DNA of 64,000 nt from Phaseolus vulgaris (GCF_000499845.2 NC_023759.2:20072864-20136863); one strand, 5' to 3'. Positions 1 to 11,919 are shown, numbered from the stretch's first letter. Translations and numbers: made by a program. Notes: generated by a model not told the origin, from the sequence alone.

Positions 1-75
1 TGTGAACGGTTATTGATCCTCTTCCTAGTTGGGATTGTCTTTTGGTGAATAGGTGCAAGTAACAACAGATCAAGC

Positions 76-759
76 ATGGCATCCTCATCACACAGAAATA
101 AGAAACTCAAAGAGCAACCTAACAACAGCCAAGGCATTCTGGAAAATTGGTTTGCTGGAGATTCTGAAGCTATGACAAGGTTCATACATGAGACAAGCAG
201 AAAGCAAGTCAATGTGCCCAAGGTGTTGGAATTCTCATGGTTGCAGGAATAAAATTTGACTGAAGCAAAAACTCAGCTCAAGCATCAAAAACTGAAAAGC
301 TTCTTGGAAATCACTGGAAATGTCTATCCAGACCTAGTGAAGGTGTTCTACAGCAACCTCATTCAAGATGGCAAGAACCTTGTTTCCCATGTGAAAGGAG
401 TGAAGCTGAAAATTACTAGGGAAATATGGAGCAATGTGGGAGGAATCAAGTATTCAGGAATGAAAGTGAGCAAAGGGAATACTGCTGGAATTCAAGGGTT
501 CAACAAGATGCAGTTTTATAAGAGTTGTGTTAGAAATCCTACTGAACCAGTAGCTAGATTTCATGCTGGTAATCTAACCTTAATTCCAAGACTCTTAGCC
601 TACATAATTGCTTGGCAACTTACTCCTAGAGGAAGCAATCATGCTACTCTTCATGAAGAGGATTTGATTCTGCTATACTGTATAATGAATCAACTCAAGG
701 TAAATTGGTTGATACTGCAAATGAAAGAAATGACACCATTAAGGCAGCAAGTGAAATAG
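76..759 (+). pseudogene. Plant transposon-type protein (Transposase_32-like), one internal stop
   Basis: Reading starts at ATG 76 (MASSSHRNKKLKEQ) and stays in one frame to a stop at 757-759, broken only by a TAA at 250-252. The part after the stop contains a block like FYSNLIQDGKNLVSHVKGVK followed by ITREIWSNVGGI. This is the style of the 'putative plant transposon protein' domain found in many non-autonomous plant LTR elements, where a variable domain replaces gag-pol. No catalytic motif is visible and the function is unknown. A frameshift separates it from the next open segment (792-1160). The family assignment is from remembered motif style; an HMM search would decide it. Confidence 0.5.
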
Positions 760-791
760 ACAACTCCACTCTCTTGAAAATGGGGTTCTAA

Positions 792-1160
792 AAGGAGGAA
801 GACGACTGGATTTTTCGAAGGAATGCTGCAAATAGAGCTAAGAATGAAGCAGCTAATCTAGGAGATGAAGAAGAAGAAAATGTTGATGGTGTGCAACACA
901 TGGATGAGTCACCAGTTCACTCTTTCGTAAATGAGGATGTTGCTGCTACAAGCCATAATGCATTGGTTGCATATCAGGAACCTGTGCATAGAGGTGAACC
1001 TCTATCCATGTTCGAAAGGCAAGTCCTAAGTAGGCTGGATACACTCACATACGACCAAAAGGAATACTATGAAATGACTCAAGCCAGGTTTCAACACTTG
1101 GATGACCAAATTGAAGGAGTTCAGGACCAGCTAGCTGAGCTCTATCACTATAACAAGTGA
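792..1160 (+). pseudogene. C-terminal acidic/coiled-coil part of the element protein
   Basis: This open segment in another frame directly follows 76-759. It begins KEEDDWIFRRNAANRAK, passes an acidic run (GDEEEENVDG) and ends in a Gln/Asp-rich helical stretch with the look of a coiled coil (HLDDQIEGVQDQLAELYHY). It is most simply the C-terminus of the same protein, separated by a frameshift in 745-790. No function can be assigned. Confidence 0.45.
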
Positions 1161-1513
1161 TCTTTTCAAAGTCTTTATCCTTTATGTCTTGTTGAACAAT
1201 TGGGTTTTCTGTTTTTTTTTTCTTTTCTGCACTGGTTTCATTCTGTTTTGGTTTGTAATGGACCTATAAACTGGCTTTAGTTTGAACTGTTATGCATATC
1301 TGTGGTGTGCTTCTTTTATTCCATGTTCTACTCTATTTGATGAACCCAAAGGGGGAGAAGGACAGATGAAAGATTGCTCACATAAGTTGATGATTTGGTT
1401 CAAGATGCAGGGAGGTAGCACAAAACTCATATACTGCTATATTCTGGTTTTATTTCTAAATGTTGTTGTGCAGTTTGTGGAAGCTAGTGTTGTGCAAGGT
1501 TTTGATCATCAAG
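1161..1513 (+). other. Non-coding tail of the outer element, up to the Tat-1 insertion site
   Basis: AT-rich, with a purine tract (AAAGGGGGAGAAGG near 1349) of the type that sits near the 3' end of copia internal regions. I see no gene. The last five bases, TCAAG at 1509-1513, are the left copy of the Tat-1 target duplication. Confidence 0.5.
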
Positions 1514-2713
1514 TGATCCTGCCGACGACTCGAACGTGGAGGAATCGCTTTGTAGCACTCTCCGTCCCGTCTACGCGACTGCGTTCTCTGCAGAATCACC
1601 CTCAGAACCTTCTCTTGGATCTCCAAACGTGACCTGCAAAACACACAGACGGCGCCTTTAGCGGCCGTTTGCACTCCGACGATCAAGTTAGTCCACAGAA
1701 CCACCAAAGATGAGAAAAACTAGTAGTGTGTGTGAAAAACTCTTGTTCTATTTTTTTCTCGTATCCCCCCCTCAATCTCCCTTGATTCTATTTTATGTCT
1801 CTCTCCGTATCTGGGCCTAACAGAATTCTGTTATGCTTTCTGGCATGTGTCAGAACCCTGTTATGCTTTTCTGCGACAACGTACCTCTAGAATCAGTAGA
1901 GTGAGAGCGTGAGAGTCTGTGCGTGTCTGCGCGTCTCTGCGCTTGGCTGCGCCTGTCTGTACCTTTAGTGGTACGGAGTGCACCTTTATCTGGACCGCAC
2001 CCCTCTCAGATGATGACACGTGGAGGCATGCCACTCACATCTAACCACACACGTGTCACCTACTGGAAGGGCTCTTAGCGCTTCTCCTTGTGCGCCTAAA
2101 TCATTCCCTTGCGGAGTAACTTAGGATATTTCTTCCATCTGGGTAAGTCGCATACTCTCAGGAGGACGCTGGGTGTGGCTGGTCTAGGCACACTCACCAA
2201 GCGTTGCCCTCTGCGTAACGGCTTACCCTTCAGGGTATCGCGCACGTAATGGGTTGAGGGAATCACCAATCACTGACTGGTTTACTAGTTCCCTCAGGCC
2301 ACTCTCGTGCACGATTTCCTGAGATGTGCTCATGCGAGGTCCATGCGTAACGCTCTCGCTGGGAACCTCAGTCCCAGTTTAATTGCGTGTAACACGGGAC
2401 CCCGATGACCATGCACCCGATGACTGGTCAGTGCTCTATTGCTTCTCGCGTTATGCCCCCAGGCGTTAGTCTGGGAACTGGTCTGTTGGTGGCCACTTGG
2501 TTACTGACCACCGATCACCGTTCTGGGTGGTCTGTCCCCTGACCTCTCTGCCGCCTGATCTGTCGGTGGTCGCTTGGTTACTGACCCCCTGATCACCGCT
2601 CTTGGCGATCGTCTCCCTGATCTCTCTGTCACCTGGTCCACGTGTCACCCTGCGAGTGGTCCACGTGGTCCTCTACTACTGACGTCATCGATGACCGATG
2701 ACCGATTGGATCA
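1514..2713 (-). repeat. Tat-1 3' LTR (left)
   Basis: 1200 bp, TGATCCTGCC...GGATCA as printed on plus, almost collinear with 12017-13215. Contains a TGCGCGTCTCTGCGC-type simple stretch near 1920-1960 and several ACGTG cores (for example near 2017, 2052 and 2640). Differences from the other LTR are mostly C/T and G/A transitions, as expected from decay of methylated cytosines. Confidence 0.95.
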
Positions 2714-2725
2714 CAAGCCCCCCAG
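2714..2725 (-). other. Tat-1 polypurine tract
   Basis: On the minus strand this reads ACTGGGGGGCTTG directly before the LTR start. Tat-C has the near-identical AAGACTGGGGGGCTTG at 60237-60252, which supports this as the plus-strand primer site. Confidence 0.85.
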
Positions 2726-2780
2726 TCTCGAGTCGTGAACTCGTTCTCGGCGAAGAGACTAAGTGGTCGTGCCCTCAGTC

Positions 2781-2822
2781 CACGTGGCAAGTGGGACCGC
2801 ATCACGTGCCACCTCACGTGCT
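2781..2822 (+). promoter_or_regulatory. G-box/ABRE-like cluster upstream of the antisense gene
   Basis: CACGTGGC at 2781-2788, followed by CACGTG cores at 2803 and 2815. It sits between the LTR and the first exon of the antisense gene. Equivalent CACGTGGC sites precede the other antisense-gene copies (27212-27219, 40841-40848 minus, 60094-60101 minus). G-boxes are known bZIP/bHLH targets; that this one drives the antisense gene is inference. Confidence 0.5.
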
Positions 2823-3322
2823 GCTTCTTTAACGTTTGGACTTCCTTCCTTAATCTTGCGACATGTGGCCCCATCGACGAACAGCGTGGTGTGTCGCTAG
2901 CGCTTCTCTTATTCAAATTGGCGCGCGCCTTCACTGTTCCTTCATCTTCTTCAATCGACTCTCAGACTTCCTGCGAACTCTCTCTCCCTGCACACCTATC
3001 TTTCTTCAAGTTTTCTGCTTCCAAACCTCTCGCGATCACCCAAAGGTATGGTTTTTCTTCTTCCTGGGCCTATTTAGGTCATTTTTACCGATTGCATTTA
3101 TCTTCCTCGTTATCATGCATTCATCTTCTCTATTTTCCCTCTCTCGACCCGCGCTAGGGTTTTTTCGCGTTCTCGCTCTGACTTCTGCTTCTTCTTCTTC
3201 CTCTTTTCACCTGGGCATCTCTTTCTCCTTTCCCCTCTCTGTTTTCACCGAACCATTCATCATTCCCTCTTCCTCCATTCATTCTGACTTTTCGTTTTTC
3301 CTCCATTTGCAGCTATCTCGCG

Positions 3323-5579
3323 ATGGCTCGCTTGAAACAAACTGCGCGCATTTTTGCCTCATCTTCTGGTGCACAGCCTTCCGCGAGTGCGCCAGCTCCA
3401 CCACCGCCTGTTGCCACCTCCTACCACGACAACGCCAGGGTCTACGACTGGGCCCCCCTGGCGTTGCTGGCCGAAACATCCACCCTGCTACCACAGGGTC
3501 ATCTCACCTCCCTTCTGAGCCATGACCCGGATGAGCCTTCGTGCGCTATAGACAGGGAAAACGACTTCAACATCCAAGTCCGCATTCCTCCTCGAGGGAT
3601 GCCCGTTTGCGCGGACGATAGGGCCACCAATGGGGTGCCCTTCGTCTTCATCTACTCCGCCATCTTCAAAAGGTTGAAGCTACGCCTACCATTCACCTTT
3701 TTCGAGAAGGAGCTGATGATGGAGTTGAACGTTGCGCCCTGCCAACTCCATCCAAATGCCTGGGCTTTCATCCGGGCATTCCAGATTCTCTGTAACTACA
3801 TCGGGCACAACGCCTCCGTGGATGTGTTCCTCTATTTCTTCGAGGCGAAGAATCCTGGGGACAGGTCCTGGGTTAGCCTGAACGGGGTTGTTGGACGGGT
3901 GCTCCTGGGCCTATACCAGCAATCCTTCAAAGATTGGAAAGGCAGGTTCTACATGATATCTGCCACCCCACAAAGTCCAAACCTGCTCGAGGGGTACCCC
4001 CTCTACTGGGTTCCTGGGGTTGAATTCAAGAAACCCAGGGACCTTGAAGTCATGGCCCCCTACGAGCACGAGCTATGTGGGCTGTTCTTGGGGGCCAAGT
4101 ACAACTCTGCTCGCCTCATCAAAGATGAGTTTGATGTGGTGGCCCTGAAAAAATACATAGGTAGCTCTTTTTCTTCCACCTCTTAGGATACTTGCACCTT
4201 CTCATGCATGCTTTTATATATTTTGACTTACTTGCGTAACTTGGCCATCTAACTCTTCCTTTTCTCATCTATGTAGATTCAATGTCGGGGAAAGATAGGA
4301 GGCAAGCCTTGCTGGAGCTTGCCAAGCTTCGGGGGACAAAGGGAACTGGCTCCTCTTCTTCTACCACCGAGCCCATTGCAGCCCCTCCTCTCTTAGTCGC
4401 GCCAGCTGAAGGCCCCGAGCAAGGAAGGAAGAGAAAAAGACTGGTGAAGGCTTCTACTTCACTTGCTGCTGCTACCGCTGCCTCAACCGAAGAGGAAAGC
4501 TCTGGCTCTCCTCTTATACACCGCCAGAGGAAACTGCCGGCGGTTGAGGGGGCCTCGTCTCTCCAGCCTGGGGAGATCGAGGTGGTGGAGGTAGAGGAAG
4601 GTTCACCCCCTCCTCCCTCTACTCAACCTGCCTCAGAGCCCACATGCCTTCCTTCTCCCTGCCAACAGCCGCCTCCAGCTTCTCGACCATCATCTCCCCC
4701 CCCAGCAGGCCAATCTCTTGGTCCATCTGCTCCTCCTGCTGGGGGCGCTTCCGCTCATCCGGGGGTCTCCCGCCACCACTGCCAACCTCCACTGCAACTG
4801 CTGAATGTGGTGGCTCCAGCTCGCGACCAAGCGCCTCTGGAGCTAGCCACGAGAACTTTAGCAGGGTCATCACCTTGGTTCGACAGCTTATCAGCAACCG
4901 AGAGCTCGTCGAATGGAGCGGTGATGAGGTGGACATGCACCTGGCCAGGCAGATGGTGCTCTCCTTGGAGTTTTCCACCCAGCACCGCAAGCAAATAGCC
5001 CTGGAGAAGAGGGTGAAGGAGCTTGAGCACGACAAGGAGTAACTGCGAAGTGACTTCGAAGCTGCCCAAGGGTCTGTAGAGCTGATGCGGGGCATGGTGG
5101 AAAAAGCTAGGAGGGAGTACCTAGCGTAGGTCCAAGAGACCATCAAGACGGAGATCTTGATGGGGCAAGCTGTTAGCTCTCTGGACTGCGCGGTGGTGGA
5201 GCTACGGGCCGAGACCTCATTCCTACGCCAACTGAACTCTCAACTAGTGGGGGAGCTCGAGTCCACCAAAGAAGCGGCCGCTGCTGGAGAGAAGAGGCTT
5301 GAGGAGGTGGTGGGCAAACTGTCTGAAGCCAAGGGCCAACTGGAAGAAGCTGCCTCCTCCCTTGCTGCCCTTACCACTGAGAGAAATACTGCGGAGGCCT
5401 CGAAGCAAAAGCTGGAGGCGGAGAAAGCTGATCTGATGAACGTGGGTGCTGATGCCCTTACTGACGGATTCGAGCTGGGACTCGAGCAAATCCGATGCGT
5501 TCTCCCAGAGTTGGACCTCTCGCAATTCAGCATTTATCACAAAGTGGTAGATGGAAAGCTCACCCCTCCTGCCCCTTGA
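3323..5579 (+). pseudogene. Tat-1 antisense gene (aORF), two coding exons, decayed
   Basis: Runs opposite to gag-pol. A 5' UTR intron is predicted at 3046-3312 (AAAG|GTATGG ... TTTGCAG). Coding exon 1 is 3323-4160, starting MARLKQTARIF. It carries PVCADD at about residue 92, then FVFIYSAIFKRLKLRLPF, then CQLHPNAWAFIRAFQ and GYPLYWV, resembling the 'putative gypsy type transposon' domain. A phase-1 intron (4161-4276, GTAGCT...ATGTAG) joins ATA-G to AT-TCA. Exon 2 (4277-5579) is Pro/Ser-rich then coiled coil and ends FSIYHKVVDGKLTPPAP. A frameshift in about 4640-4850 and stops at 5040-5042 and 5127-5129 inactivate it. The function of this protein is unknown; position and exon structure match the copy in Tat-C. 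Confidence 0.75.
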
Positions 5580-6431
5580 TCTCTTCTCTTTCTTGTAAAT
5601 TTTTACTTCTGCACAACTTTTCTTAGTACTCAGAATTTGTATAAGACTTGGTTGTGAATATATACTCTCAATTTGTATAAGCTTCTTCTCTTGTATTCTT
5701 CTTGAGCTTCACCCTTCTTTATGCACACGACTAACTGTTAGCTAGCTTAGGTTCAACGCGATCTTAAGCTTTGTCTTTCCCTTCGCACACGACTAAGTGT
5801 TAACCAGCTTAGGCCTAGCGCGATCTGCCTCCTTTGATCTTGGCCTCTACTTGATCACGACTAGCTGCTCCCTTAGCTTTGTGTTTAACAGTTCTTGTGC
5901 GCTGCTTTGCACCACTAACCAATCACTGACGACTCATCAGTGATCGTTCTTTGGTCTTCACTTAGCTTCTCTGTCACTCTAGCGCTAAGTGCATAGAAGA
6001 CTTTGACATCGATCGCTCGAGGTGAAGCCTCGTTTTGGGGAAAGAAAGGTGTTTCTCGCTAACCCCTCTTACTTTCCCCAAGGTCATCACCCTTCGGCGG
6101 ATTGAGTCGTTCATTCCCTGCCTCACTCCTGGGGTGAAGAGGGTTTCGGACCAAGAGCCTTACTGGGCCAATATTGGTGTATGCCAAGTGGGTAAGGACT
6201 TTTGTCAAAATCTTTCCTTTCCCTCCCTTGGTCTTACTAGCACCCCTGGCTTTTCAAACCCTTAGCTGCTTGCGCTCACACCTGGGGTGAGGAAGACTTA
6301 GATCGGTGCCAGTACTTGCGCCTAGGGCAAGTAAGGCCTAACCAATCACCTGCACTTGCACCTGGGGCAAGGAGGATTTTAACTTTAATACTTGCGCACA
6401 CTTGACATGCTGGAAAATTTTTTTTCTTTAA
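5580..6431 (+). repeat. Tat-1 spacer with short imperfect repeats
   Basis: Lies between the antisense gene and integrase. Two copies of a roughly 62-bp unit start GCACACGACTAA at 5723 and 5785, with a weaker third near 5857. A second set (CTTGCGC-type plus TGGGGCAAG or TGGGGTGAGG) recurs at about 6268, 6314 and 6350. No gene. Tat-C and Tat-D have unrelated repeat units in the same slot. Confidence 0.55.
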
Positions 6432-6480
6432 TTGGGTGGCCTCGTTAAAAACCCTCCTTAGGGAAAAGAGTGCCCCCTTG
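6432..6480 (-). other. Conserved block 3' of pol (Tat-1 copy)
   Basis: In element sense it reads GGGGGCACTCTTTTCCC, then TAAGGAGGGTTTTTAACGAG, then a GCCACCCAAT end. The same block follows pol in Tat-C (55500-55548) and Tat-D (about 30228-30278). It contains a CCCT/AGGG inverted pair. Non-coding; a role in 3'-end formation or in template function is possible but unproven. Confidence 0.5.
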
Positions 6481-6549
6481 TCTGTTCAACTGTTTCCACC
6501 ACATACAAAGCATGTATCTTTTAGCGCGAGAACGCAACTACTTTACAAC

Positions 6550-9500
6550 TTAACTGAAGTAAAATTTTAAATGGGTGGCGTTCCACGTTCTGGGGATTGC
6601 TCCTCCCTCCAGAGTTTCTAGCCGATAAGCTCCATTCTCCAACGTCTCAACCACTCTGTACGGGCCTATCCACTTTGGAGACAACTTGTTCTGCATCTCA
6701 TTCTGATGCGCCTTTCTCATCACCAGATCGCCTTCCTGGAAGCGCCTGGGCCTGACCTTAGAGTTGTGCCTCCGCTCTACTCTTCTCTTTACGGCTTCAG
6801 CACTGACTCTGGCTTCCTCTCGCACTTCGTCCAGCAGGTCGAGATTCACCTTTCGTTCTTCATTGGACTCTTCAGCAATGAAATTCAAGAATCTGGGGGA
6901 GCTCTCCTGTATTTCCACGGGAATCATGGTGTCTGTCCCATAGACAAGGCTGAAGGGTGTCTCATGGGTGCTGGACTGTGGGGTGGTATGATAAGACCAT
7001 ACAATTCTGGGGACCTCCTCTGCCCAGCCTCCTTTGGCCTTGTCTAGTCTTCGCTTCAGCCCCCTGAGCAGTACTCGATTGGCCGACTCCACCTGCCCAT
7101 TGGTTTGGGGGTGTTCTACTGAAGCGAAGACCTGTTGTATCTTTAACTCTTCACACATCTTCCTCAGCTGATGACTCGTGAACTGGGTGCCATTGTCGGA
7201 GACCAACCTCTTGGGTATTCCGAATCGGCAGACGATGTTCTTCCAAACGAAGTGCTCGACTTTCTGTGCGGTGATGTGTGCGACTGGTTCTGCCTCCACC
7301 CATTTGGTGAAGTACTCGATGGCCACGATGAGAAACTTCATCTGCCTTATCGCCAGAGGAAAAGGTCCTAGGATGTCGATCCCCATGTGTGGAATGGCCA
7401 CGGGCTATGGATGCACCTCAACTCCTCAGGGGGTGCCTTGTGCCAGTCTGCGTGCAGTTGACACTGTTTGCAGCGCTGGGCAAACCTTACGCAGTCCTCC
7501 TTCAGCTTTGGCCAGTAGTACCCCGCGCGGAGTATCCTACTTGCCAAAGCGCGACCACCTACGTGGCTCCCGCACACCCCCTCGTGCAGCTCAAACATGA
7601 GTCTGGTACATTGCTCGCCGTGCACGCAGATCTGCACAGGGTGAGAAAATCCAAATCTAAAGAGGTTTCCATCAATTAGAGTAAACTTACTTGAGCTCCT
7701 CTTTATCCTTTTTGCCTCTGCCACGTCGAGTGGGAGTACACCATCTTCTAAGTATAACTGGTATGGCGTTATCCAGGTGTCGGGTTCCTTCACCACGCGG
7801 ACCTCCATCGACTCATCGATCTTCGATGGTCGTGCTCTCACCCTCGGTGCTTTCAACGTTTCTTGAGTCAACGACCGATGACCGATCGTTAGACGCTCCA
7901 TTAATTTGCACACATGGAGTACCTGGTTGTCCGACACGAACGCTCGCGGTACCTTTAGGGTCTCCTGAATGACGGTCCTCTGCTTCCCCCCTTTGCCTGA
8001 GCTGGCCAGCTTGGCAAGCAGGTCTGCTCTGGCATTTTGCTCTCTTGGCACGTGTACCAATTCGAACTCGGTGAAGGACGTCTTCAGGAGCTGTACATAC
8101 TTCAGGTAGGCTGCCATCTGGGGATCCTTTGCCTGGAACTCCCCTGTAACCTGCCCGGTGACTAGCAAAGAGTCACTTTTGGCCAGCAGGTTTCTTGCTC
8201 CCATTTCTCTTGCTAGCAACATTCCCGCGATCAGGGCTTCATACTCCGCCTGATTGTTGCTAGCTTTGAAGGCAAAGCGGAGGGACTGCTCGATCAGTAC
8301 CCCGTTTGGGCCTTCCAAGATAACTCCGGCGTCGCTCCCCTGCTGATTAGAAGAGCCGTCCACCGATAACACCCATCGGAAACCTAAACCTTCTGCAGGT
8401 GTCGCAATCGACGACAGCTCGACTACAAAGTCCGCGAACACCTGCCCCTTGATTGGTCCTCGGGGCTCGTACTGAATGTCAAACTCGGACAATTCCACCG
8501 CCCACTTCACCATCCTGCCTGCTACATCAGCCTTCTTCAGCACGTTTTGGATATGCAGATCAATCATCACCACCACTGTGAAGCTGTGGAAGTAATGCCT
8601 GAGTCTTCTGGCTGAAAACACCACCGCCAGGGCAGCGTTCTCGAGGGCCTGGTACCTTGTTTCAGGGCCTTGCAGCACCTTACTCACGAAGTACACAGGC
8701 CTCTGGGCCTGATCTTGCTCTTGCACCAGGACTGAGCTGACTGCTCTCTCCGTCACAGCGAAATATAGACGAAGAGGGATGCCTACCTGAGGTTTTCGCA
8801 AGACTGGTGGGCTCGCCAGATACTCCTTCAATTTGATGAAGGCCTCCTCGCACTCCTGTGTCCAAAGGAACCTGCTGTTGCGTTTGAGACACTGGAAGTA
8901 CGGATGACCTTTCTCCCCTCCAGCGGACATAAACCGAGACAAGGTTGCCAAGTGACCGGTGAGCTGCTGCACTTCCTTCACCGTCGTCGGGCTCCTCATT
9001 GCCACAATTGCTGCACACTTCTCTGGGTTAGCTTCGATTCCCCGCTCTGTCAAGAGGAAACCCAAAAACTTTCCAGCCTCCACGCCAAAAATACACTTCT
9101 CAGGGTTGAGCTTCAGTCTGTACTTGGCGATGGTGGTGAATAGTTCTTCCAGATCAGCTGCATGATGCTTCTTCTCTTGGGACGTAACCACCATGTCATC
9201 TACATAGGCATGTACGTTCCTTCCCAGCATGGGCGAGAGCACCCTATCCATGAGCCGCTGGTAGGTAGCCCCCGCGTTCTTTAATCCGAATGGCATGACC
9301 CGGTAGCAATAGCAAGACCGTTCCGTCATGAACGCGGTCTTGCACTCATCCATGGGGTGCATCCTGATCTGGTTATACCCCGAGAAAGCATCCAAGAAGC
9401 TGAGTAACTTTCCCCCTGATGCGCTATCAACTAGGGCGTCTATACTGGGTAAGGGGTAAGAATCTTTGGGGCACGCCTTGTTGAGGTCAGTGAAATCCAC

Positions 9501-10445
9501 GCACATTCTCCACTTGCCGCTTGCCTTCTGAACCAGCACCACATTCGCTAGCCACTCGGGGTACTGGATCTCTCTGATGTGCCCTGCAGCAAGGAGCTTC
9601 TGCGCTTCGTCGTGGATCACCTTCCTCTTCTCCTCGTTGAATTTCCTTCGCCTTTGTCGCACAGGTCGAACCTTAGGGTCCATCGACAGACGATGGCAAA
9701 GGAAATCGGGGTCGATTCCTGGCATGTCGGACGCTGACCATGCAAAGGCACCCATGTGCTTCTCAATCACGCCAACGATCAGCCTTCGCTCTTCTTCAAC
9801 GAGGGATCCCCCCAATTTGAACTTTTTCCCCCCGATGTCCACTTCGACCCATCCTTCAGCTGGGTGGGGCCTTCTCTCACTGGCGATGACCGCCCTCGCG
9901 ATCCCTGACTCGCGAGGAGCGATCGCGCCTTCCTCTTCTTCTTCAACTTGGGCTACCTGGGAGCCCCCCACCGCAGCGTTCTCCATCCTCTGAGCGCCCT
10001 GTGTCTCCCTAACCACCGATCGCTCTTCGCGCACACCTGGTGGTGGTGTCGTGGTGACGTGGCATACACTTCTCTTCTGCTTCAGGCTGTTCTCATAACA
10101 GCGTCTTGCCTCAGCCTGATCCGACTTGATGGTTATTACGGTCCCCTCCATCGATGGCAGCTTCAACTTTATGTGCCTCGTTGATGGTATTGCGCCCAAC
10201 CTATTAAGTGTTGGCCTCCCCAACAAGACGTTGTACGCAGAAGGGGCGTTCACCACCAAGTACTTTATCCTTTCGGTGCGGGCTGTCGTCCCATCAGTGA
10301 ACGTTGTCCTCAGCTCAATGTATCCCCGCACTTCTACCTGATCTCCTGCAAAGCCGTAAAGACACCCGGTATACGGCTTCAGTTGATCAGGGGACAACTG
10401 CAACTTGTTAAACGTCGGCCAGAACATGACGTCTGCCGAGCTTCC
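6550..10445 (-). pseudogene. pol: Tat-1 pol: protease end, RT, RNase H x2, integrase (frameshifted)
   Basis: After the TAA at 10446-10448 the frame resumes with GSSADVMFW, the second half of the retropepsin active site. The RT carries WRMCVDFTDLNKACPKDSYP, FGLKNAGATYQRLMDRVLSP and the YVDD box. A degenerate gypsy RNase H follows (VVKWAVELSEFDIQYEPRG). The second, archaeal-type RNase H has its acidic residues in SVDGSS, NNQAEYEAL, AKSDSLLV and ARADLLAKLA. The integrase zinc finger (HEGVCGSHVGG, then CKQCQ) is reached before a 1-base deletion at about 7383 (Tat-C reads GGAATCGAC, here GGATCGAC). The remaining integrase is open at 6550-7401 with VSDNGTQF and HPQTNGQVES. The protein would copy element RNA and integrate the cDNA; here it is broken. 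Confidence 0.92.
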
Positions 10446-11919
10446 TTAATCTACGAGCACTCGGTGCACTCGTCTTCCAGCCGTGATGAGGGAGATGACC
10501 ACAGGGTCGTTGTCGTGCGGGACAACGTCCCGTAGATCAGCTTTCCTGAAGACAATATCTACTTCAGGGTAATGGCTCTCATTTACCGCATCTACCGCCA
10601 TAACCGACCGAGCGTACCTCTTTCTCTGTGACGCTGTGCATCCCCCACCAGAGAAGCCTCCCGCGATTGTTTGCACTTCCCCGTGCACAGGGACTTCATG
10701 CTGCTGTTCTCCAGCCTGGGATCCCGACGCGCGATCACCCTGCGGCTCACGCAGGTAATCTGCTAGGAACCCAGACTTCACCAACTCTGCCAGTTGGTGT
10801 CCCAACGCCAAACAGGAGTGGAGTGTGTGGCCAAAGGCCTGGTGAAACTCACACCACTCATTCTTCTTTCTACCAAGTACCTTATCAGTCTTCTCCGGTA
10901 TGCGTAGTCTTGCTGCTACAGCAGGAAGGGCGATGAGATCTTGGGGGTGCGTTATTCTCCCTTGCACGCCCCCTGCTCTGATCTTTGCCTGGTGCATAAG
11001 GACGAGGTTTTTCCTGCACCTTTTTCCCATCCTTGGCCTCATGCACCCTTGCTTGCTGCGGTTTCCCTTGCCCTCCACGCGGTCTTGGTGGTGCAGCACT
11101 TCCTCTTTCCTCAGAAACCTCTGTTTCTGCCACTATGTACGCCACCGCGCGTCGTCAGATCTCTGCAAAGGTGCTGGGATGGCTCCTGATGAGAGACTCG
11201 CTGAAGGGGCCAGGCAGCACTCCCTTCTTAAACGCGTGTACCAGCATATCTTCATCTTTGCTGGGCAGTCTAACCACTTGTGCTCCAAAGCGGTTGAGGT
11301 AGTCCTTCAGCGACTCGCCTTGGTACTGACGCACGTCGAACAAATCGTATGACACCACTGCATGTGCTTTGTTGACGATGTATTGCTCAGTGAAGAGCTT
11401 CGAAAACTGAGGGAAAGACGTGATATGCCCTTCTGGTAAGCTCATGAACCACTCCATGGCGATTCCGCTTAGCGTGCTCATGAACATTTTGCAGTACACA
11501 GCGTCTGAGCCCCCAGACAACATCATCTGGGTGTGGAACGCCGTCAGATGCGCCTCCAGGTCTTCTACCCCTGTGAATGACACCCTCACCCCCACTAGGT
11601 TGGGAGGCACCATGGTTCCCATGGTTTCAGGGGAGAATGGCATGGGGAACGCTCTTGGAGGTGACGGCTGCCTAGACATCCTTTCGTCAACCACGTGTTC
11701 CCTCTGCGCCTGCAACGTCCTCCTCAACTCTTCATTGACGCGATTCAGCTCGTCGTTCCTGCTTTGCGACGTGGCCAACTCCGTCTGCATCCTTTCTTGT
11801 TCATCTTTTGACGCTACGGCGTTATCCTGCAGCGTGTGCACCATCTCCAGGACCTGCGCCATTGTCACAGCTCCTTCATCAGCAGATGGCGCAGGTGATG
11901 GTTGTCTGTTTCTTGGCAT
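10446..11919 (-). pseudogene. gag: Tat-1 gag and start of protease, broken
   Basis: Starts MPRNRQPSPAPSADEG and shows a coiled-coil N-terminus, then the Retrotrans_gag-like core (VEDLEAHLTAFHTQMMLSGG, SGIAMEWF, VSYDLFDVRQYQGESLKDYL). A TGA at 11155-11157 replaces an expected Arg codon. A frameshift follows in the Arg/Gly/Gln-rich linker (about 10960-11100). The next frame holds a CX2HX4HX4C zinc knuckle (CEFHQAFGHTLHSC) and the region leading to protease (HRVLVD), then ends at a TAA at 10446-10448 where Tat-C has a Gln codon. The unusual CHHC knuckle is typical of this lineage as I recall it. Confidence 0.88.

Noticed and set aside
1282..1632. Plus-strand open frame of 116 codons
   Set aside because: It crosses the insertion junction at 1513/1514 and so joins outer-element and Tat-1 LTR sequence; not a gene.
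3323..5579. Antisense ORFs as mere shadows of a sense gene
   Set aside because: No sense-strand gene exists between integrase and the 3' LTR, and the reading has conserved exon boundaries, domain and C-terminal motif in diverged copies.
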